From assembly GCA_036346405.1 (NCBI GenBank), contig CM070548.1, positions 57,410,611 through 57,474,610 of the forward strand: a DNA stretch of 64,000 bases. Reading direction: 5' to 3'. Origin of the DNA: Phyllostachys edulis. Taxonomy: Eukaryota > Streptophyta > Magnoliopsida > Poales > Poaceae. The position numbers were made by a program, and so were the translations under genes. The notes under the pieces were generated by a model. That model saw only the letters and a list, made by a program, of their open reading frames with translations. It made no database searches and had not been told where the DNA came from. Position 1 is the first letter of the stretch. Every line of letters starts with the position of its first letter. Positions 59,951 through 64,000 of this stretch are shown here, in pieces.

Positions 59951-61389
59951 ATACGTTATCAGCACAATCGACTCTGGCCTACCTCTAGGCCTACTCTATT
60001 CGGATCGAAAGGTAACCATCGTAGCACGACACTCGTAGATCGAATCGCTTTTTCTAGATCCCTTTCAATTCTGCAAATTTGGCTTTCTAGAGTATTTCCT
60101 ACGGTGTAGATCCGCACTAATCTACCACGATCCAATTTGAAGTCGTTGACCAAGCCGATCGGTGGGTTGCATGAAAGAGTAGATGATGATTGCACTATAG
60201 TTTGTAGATTACAAATTTCCTCTAACCTCCGCGAGCCGACTTGTAGTCGCTGGCACAATGTCGATCGGATGATTAATTGAAAGGAGGAATTCTTGATTGC
60301 ACTTCATGGATGAATAGTAAAAAAACCGGGCCAATGCAGCCCCGTACGGCCACGTTGCCGCCGCCCACCTGCACATGGTCGCGCTACCTAAAGCCGCCCG
60401 CATGCGGCTGCGCTCCCGAGGCCGTGCTGGCCATGCAACGCCAGCCCAAAGCCATCCGCATGCAGTTGCGTGCCCAAAGTCGCGTCGGCCCACCATATCA
60501 TGACCGGCCACGCCAACGCCATGGCCGCCATGGTCGCCGCCGCCTGCCGCCTTGCCGCGACACGGCTCGCACGCCGCCGCCCCCAGATATAGCATGCACC
60601 GCCGCCCCATACCGCACGGAGAGCCACCGCCGGCGGACCACATCCGCCAAGAACCCGGCTTGCTGCGTCTTGCCAGCTCAAGCCGCCAGTAGCACCACCT
60701 CGCCCTACATGGTCAAGGCCACCACTCGATCCCAGATGGTCAAGCAAATCTGCCTCGCACGGCCGCGCGACACTCCCAACATTGGCACACCCGCGTCACA
60801 TGCGCACCGCCACCCACACAGGCCTCCCCTGCAGCCGCCTCCAGCAGCCCACCGTGGGCAACAACTAGCCGCACACTGCGTCAAACGCGGTCGAGCTGCT
60901 GCCATGAAGAACCGGGTGGGGGAAACCTAATTCCCCCAAGGGTTTTTAACCCGGTCTGCTGGGCCGGTTGGGCCGGATGGACCTGGCCCAATGAGATTTC
61001 AGAAAAAGAAAAAAAGGAAAAGGAAAGAAAATTTTTATGAAGGCCCTTGGTTTGTTCTGAAATTGCGTGGAAAATTTTATCAGAATTGAAATTTAGCAGT
61101 TAAGCCCCTGAAAATTACAGAATTCACCGAAAATTCATATTCCAGCAGAAAAAGGCCTTGGGAATTCAAATTTTGAATCATTTGGAGCATTTAAAGCATG
61201 TTTAACTTTGTTATTATTATTTCTATACAATTTGTGTATTGTATTTACTGTTTTGATTATCTGTTATTGTTTATATTGATTTTAATCACTGAAAATAGAA
61301 GTAAATCATGATAAATGCATGGAAAAACATGGGAATATTATGAGAATTTTTGCAACCATTTTATGCAAATTACCAGCAATAATCTTATG

Positions 61390-62483
61390 AACTCTTTGCA
61401 TAAATATGCAGATGCCTGGCATCACAAACTGAAAATTCAAAAAGTTGGCCCAGCATGGCCAGAATTGCTTGACTTGGGCATCAGACGTCGAGATCGTACT
61501 TGGGGCCAAGAAGCTCTGTGTAGCTATTGGATTTGGCACCACACAGGATGCCACTCCAACTACCGAGGAAAATGATCTGACACTTCACTTACTCAGACAT
61601 CATTTCTACCTAACGCTCAAGAATGAGTATATGTCGGAAAAGAACGCACTAGCTTTGTGGACCGCACTGAAGAAGCAGTTCGAGAAGCTGAAGTACATCA
61701 TTCTTCCTCGGGATTGCACTGAAGAAGTAGGAATGGATCCGACTACGTTTTGTTGACTACAAGACCGTGGGAGAGTACAATTTTGCATTGCATAGAATTT
61801 GTACCAGTCTTCAACTCTGTGGCATGGTAACCACGGATGAGCAGAAGATCAAAAAAACTCTCTCTACCTTTCACCGAAATGCGGTGCAATCCGCACGCAA
61901 TTATCGTTAAGATGGCTACAAGGAGTATGCCGAACTGATTGACATCATGCAAGTTGTAGAAGCTCAAGATGAGGTTCTAAGGAAGAACTACATCTCACAG
62001 CTGCCTAGTAGCAATGTTGATCATGAAGCCAATGCTAGCAGCTACGAGGTGAGAAACTCTCTCACAAAAGAGATGGGCAAGAAGGGTAAGGTCGTGAGTC
62101 ACAAGGCTAACCCAAATGCTCAAGCCAAGAAGGGCAGACAAAGGAAGCACGATGACAAACCCTATCGCCAGCAGGACCAAGGATGTTGCAAATGTGGCAC
62201 ATGGGGGCATTGGTCATGGATTTACCGTGAGCCACAACACGTTATTCATGCTTTCAAGTCAAAGAAAAAGGGCAAAGGACAACATGAGGCACACCTCGGC
62301 ATTGTAGGCATGGAAGATCCACAACCATTGGTTGCACTCATGGATGTGGACAACCCAGTAGCAGCCCCCATCACCCCTTCTTTGGACTTCGCAACGGCCG
62401 CAGCCATGGTTGTCGAAGAGGAGAAGATAGACATGGAACAGATTCAGGCAGCAGTTTCTTCGTACTTCGCTGATTTGATCTAG
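61390..62483 (+). pseudogene. copia gag with altered zinc knuckle
   Basis: The UBN2-type gag core reads ASDVEIVLGAKKLCVAIGFG, LHLLRHHFYLTLKNEYMSEK and ALWTALKKQFEKLKYIILPR. A frameshift lies near 61730, then YKTVGEYNFALHRICTSLQL and KKTLSTFHRNAVQSARNYR, a stop at about 61909, and DGYKEYADLIDIMQVVEA. The knuckle reads CCKCGTWGHWSWIY: the last Cys of C-x2-C-x4-H-x4-C is Tyr. The frame ends with TAG at 62481. Gag packages RNA; this copy is non-functional. Confidence 0.85.
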
Positions 62484-62739
62484 TGCACACATTGCACTTA
62501 GATTTTTTTATAGTCATTTGCAGTTTATGGTTGTGATGGAATATTGAATTATTAAATAATGGTTGTAAGCTCTAGGAGAGCAAAGCATTAAATTCTTATG
62601 ATAAGTCCTGCAAGGCTTATTTTTCCGTATTAATAATAACAAGTTATGTTTTGTTTTTGCAGTATTTTATTTATCTGTGGATTGCTTCCTACCTTATAAT
62701 AATAAATACTTTATATCAGAACGCGTGTGACACCCTATG

Positions 62740-64000
62740 GAGGAAGTGTGTTTAGCAGATAATGGCACAACGAATACTATTTTGAGAGAGACGAAATTTT
62801 TCAGTCGATCAGCAAGAATACTGGTGGTCTTACGACAATCGCAAGCAGCGATACTTGTATAATAGGCTCAGGAAGAGCCACAATTATGCTCCTGATGGGC
62901 ACGACTTTGGTCATTTAAGAAGTCTTGTTGAACCTAGAATCGACTAGAACTCTTCTAAGTTTTAAGGATATTCGCGCTAACGGTTTCCACGTAGAGACTG
63001 GAGAAGAGTATGGTAAGGAATACCTGCTCATCACAAAGTGTGAAAAAAGTGGAAAAGGGGTATCAAAACGACTTCCTTCATATGAAACTGAGCTATATTA
63101 CACTAATATTAAGGCACCTGCATCCTATACTGCTCTAGCATAATAGATTAGTCCACCCTGGTCTTAGGATGATGAGAAATATAATTAACAATTCTCAGGG
63201 ACGTAATATCAATGTAAATAATTTCTCGAATCAGGAAGATTTTGTGTGCCCTGCATGTGTGCCTCGCATGTGCCATCGGGAAATTAATTACTAAACATTC
63301 TGCTTTGAAAGTGAAGGATGAAATCCCTACATTCTCAGACCGTATCCAGGGAGACATTTGCGGTCCTATAAAGCCCTTGTCAGGACCATTTAGGTATTTT
63401 ATGGTGCTCATCGATGCTTCCTCGAAATGGTCGCACGTATATTTATTGTCTACGAGAAACCACGCTTTTGCAAAGCTGATCTCGTAGATAATTAAAATTA
63501 AGAATAATTTCTCTGATCATCATGTGAAGTTCATCAGAATGGACAATGTCGGAGAATTTACTTCAAAGGCATTTGATGATTATTGCATGGCAATGGGAAT
63601 TACCATTGAGCATTTCGACCACATGTCTACACCCAGAATGGACTAGCAGAGGCATTAATTAAAAGAATTGAATTATTGCCCGACCGCTTTTGCAGAATTA
63701 TAATTTACCAACTACATGTTGGGGACACGCAGTCCTGCACGCAGCGACTCTCATCAATTTTAGACCGTCGGCATATAACATCAATTCACCTATGCAACTA
63801 GCGCAAGGGTCAGCACTGAAAATATCTCATCTTCACATATTTGGTTGCAAGGTTTATGTACCTATACCGCCACCATAGCGAACTGCAATGGGTCCTCTTC
63901 AAAAGTCTAAGATATACGTTGGTTATGAGACAGCATTCATAATCATGTATTTGGACCCCATGACTGGAGATTTGCATACAGCCCGCTTCGCTGTTAGCAT
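62740..64000 (+). pseudogene. copia pol: protease, pre-integrase and integrase, broken
   Basis: Protease-like LADNGTTNTILRETKFF (62757-62805) has the active-site D-S/T-A/G position as D-N-G. A pre-integrase region follows (63000-63270) with CPACVPRMCH and CLACAIGKLITK. Integrase core residues are seen as QGDICGPIKP, then MDNVGEFTSKAFDDYC and, after a frame change, GLAE. The C-terminal part reads CWGHAVLHAATLINFRPSAY and GCKVYVPIPPP, with a stop at 63876 where a Gln codon is expected, then IYVGYETAF. Multiple stops and frameshifts make it inactive. Confidence 0.82.

Larger units (their letters stand above)
59731..64000 (+). mobile_element. Ty1/copia retrotransposon, 5' part, decayed
   Basis: In order on the plus strand: candidate LTR, a 1.4-kb leader containing a C-rich segment (60330-60930), gag (61390-62483), protease and integrase (62740-63990). 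It runs off the right edge before RT. Stops and frameshifts are present in gag and pol. The ORF in the C-rich leader segment (60277-60930) has no recognisable domain and is probably not a protein. Confidence 0.85.

Noticed and set aside
60277..60930. 217-residue Pro/Ala/Arg-rich ORF
   Set aside because: A C-rich leader segment of the copia element, open on both strands, with no domain or codon signal.

Overview
This window looks like nuclear DNA from a grass (Poaceae), probably a large repeat-rich genome of the panicoid/andropogonoid type. The evidence is one intact intron-containing plant gene, several CACTA elements with the subterminal motif ATCACAGACGGTT, Tat/Retand-type Ty3-gypsy elements with an antisense ORF, a Ty1-copia element, a RICESLEEPER-like hAT fragment, and many grass-type MITEs and foldback elements. 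I cannot name the species from sequence alone. Nothing is prokaryotic, viral or organellar.

Layout. 1-2.8 kb: minus-strand gypsy gag-pol remnant fused to a minus-strand CACTA tnpA fragment. 3.5-10.8 kb: degenerate CACTA locus with SSRs, an internal palindromic array, a plus-strand tnpA-like/DUF8039/Ulp1-like coding region and a clean right terminus at 10784. 10.8-16.2 kb: antisense ORF of a gypsy element plus LTR-like sequence. 16.9-18.3 kb: two outward-facing CACTA termini flanking a foldback element. 18.7-19.4 kb: broken hAT transposase. 20.6-21.3 kb: Mutator-type foldback. 23-37 kb: the least repetitive part, holding the only intact gene, a BOI-related RING E3 ligase (30722-32000), with scattered MITEs and tandem duplications. 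37.6-43.2 kb: a second CACTA-like repeat family abutting a decayed gypsy pol. 43.8-48.4 kb: a MULE-like MITE and a well-bounded non-autonomous CACTA element (44477-48411, CTC target duplication) that itself contains nested foldbacks separated by (TA)n tracts. 51.1-57.7 kb: a related, heavily interrupted CACTA locus with LTR pieces and an F-box-like gene fragment. 58.8-59.3 kb: UDP-glycosyltransferase pseudogene. 59.7-64 kb: the 5' part of a decayed copia element.

Functionally, only the RING ligase looks able to make a normal product. Every transposon coding region I read has stops, frameshifts or lost catalytic residues. The most interesting material is structural: nested (TA)n-associated foldbacks, three foldback elements with 9-bp target duplications, and internal as well as terminal palindromic arrays in the CACTA family.
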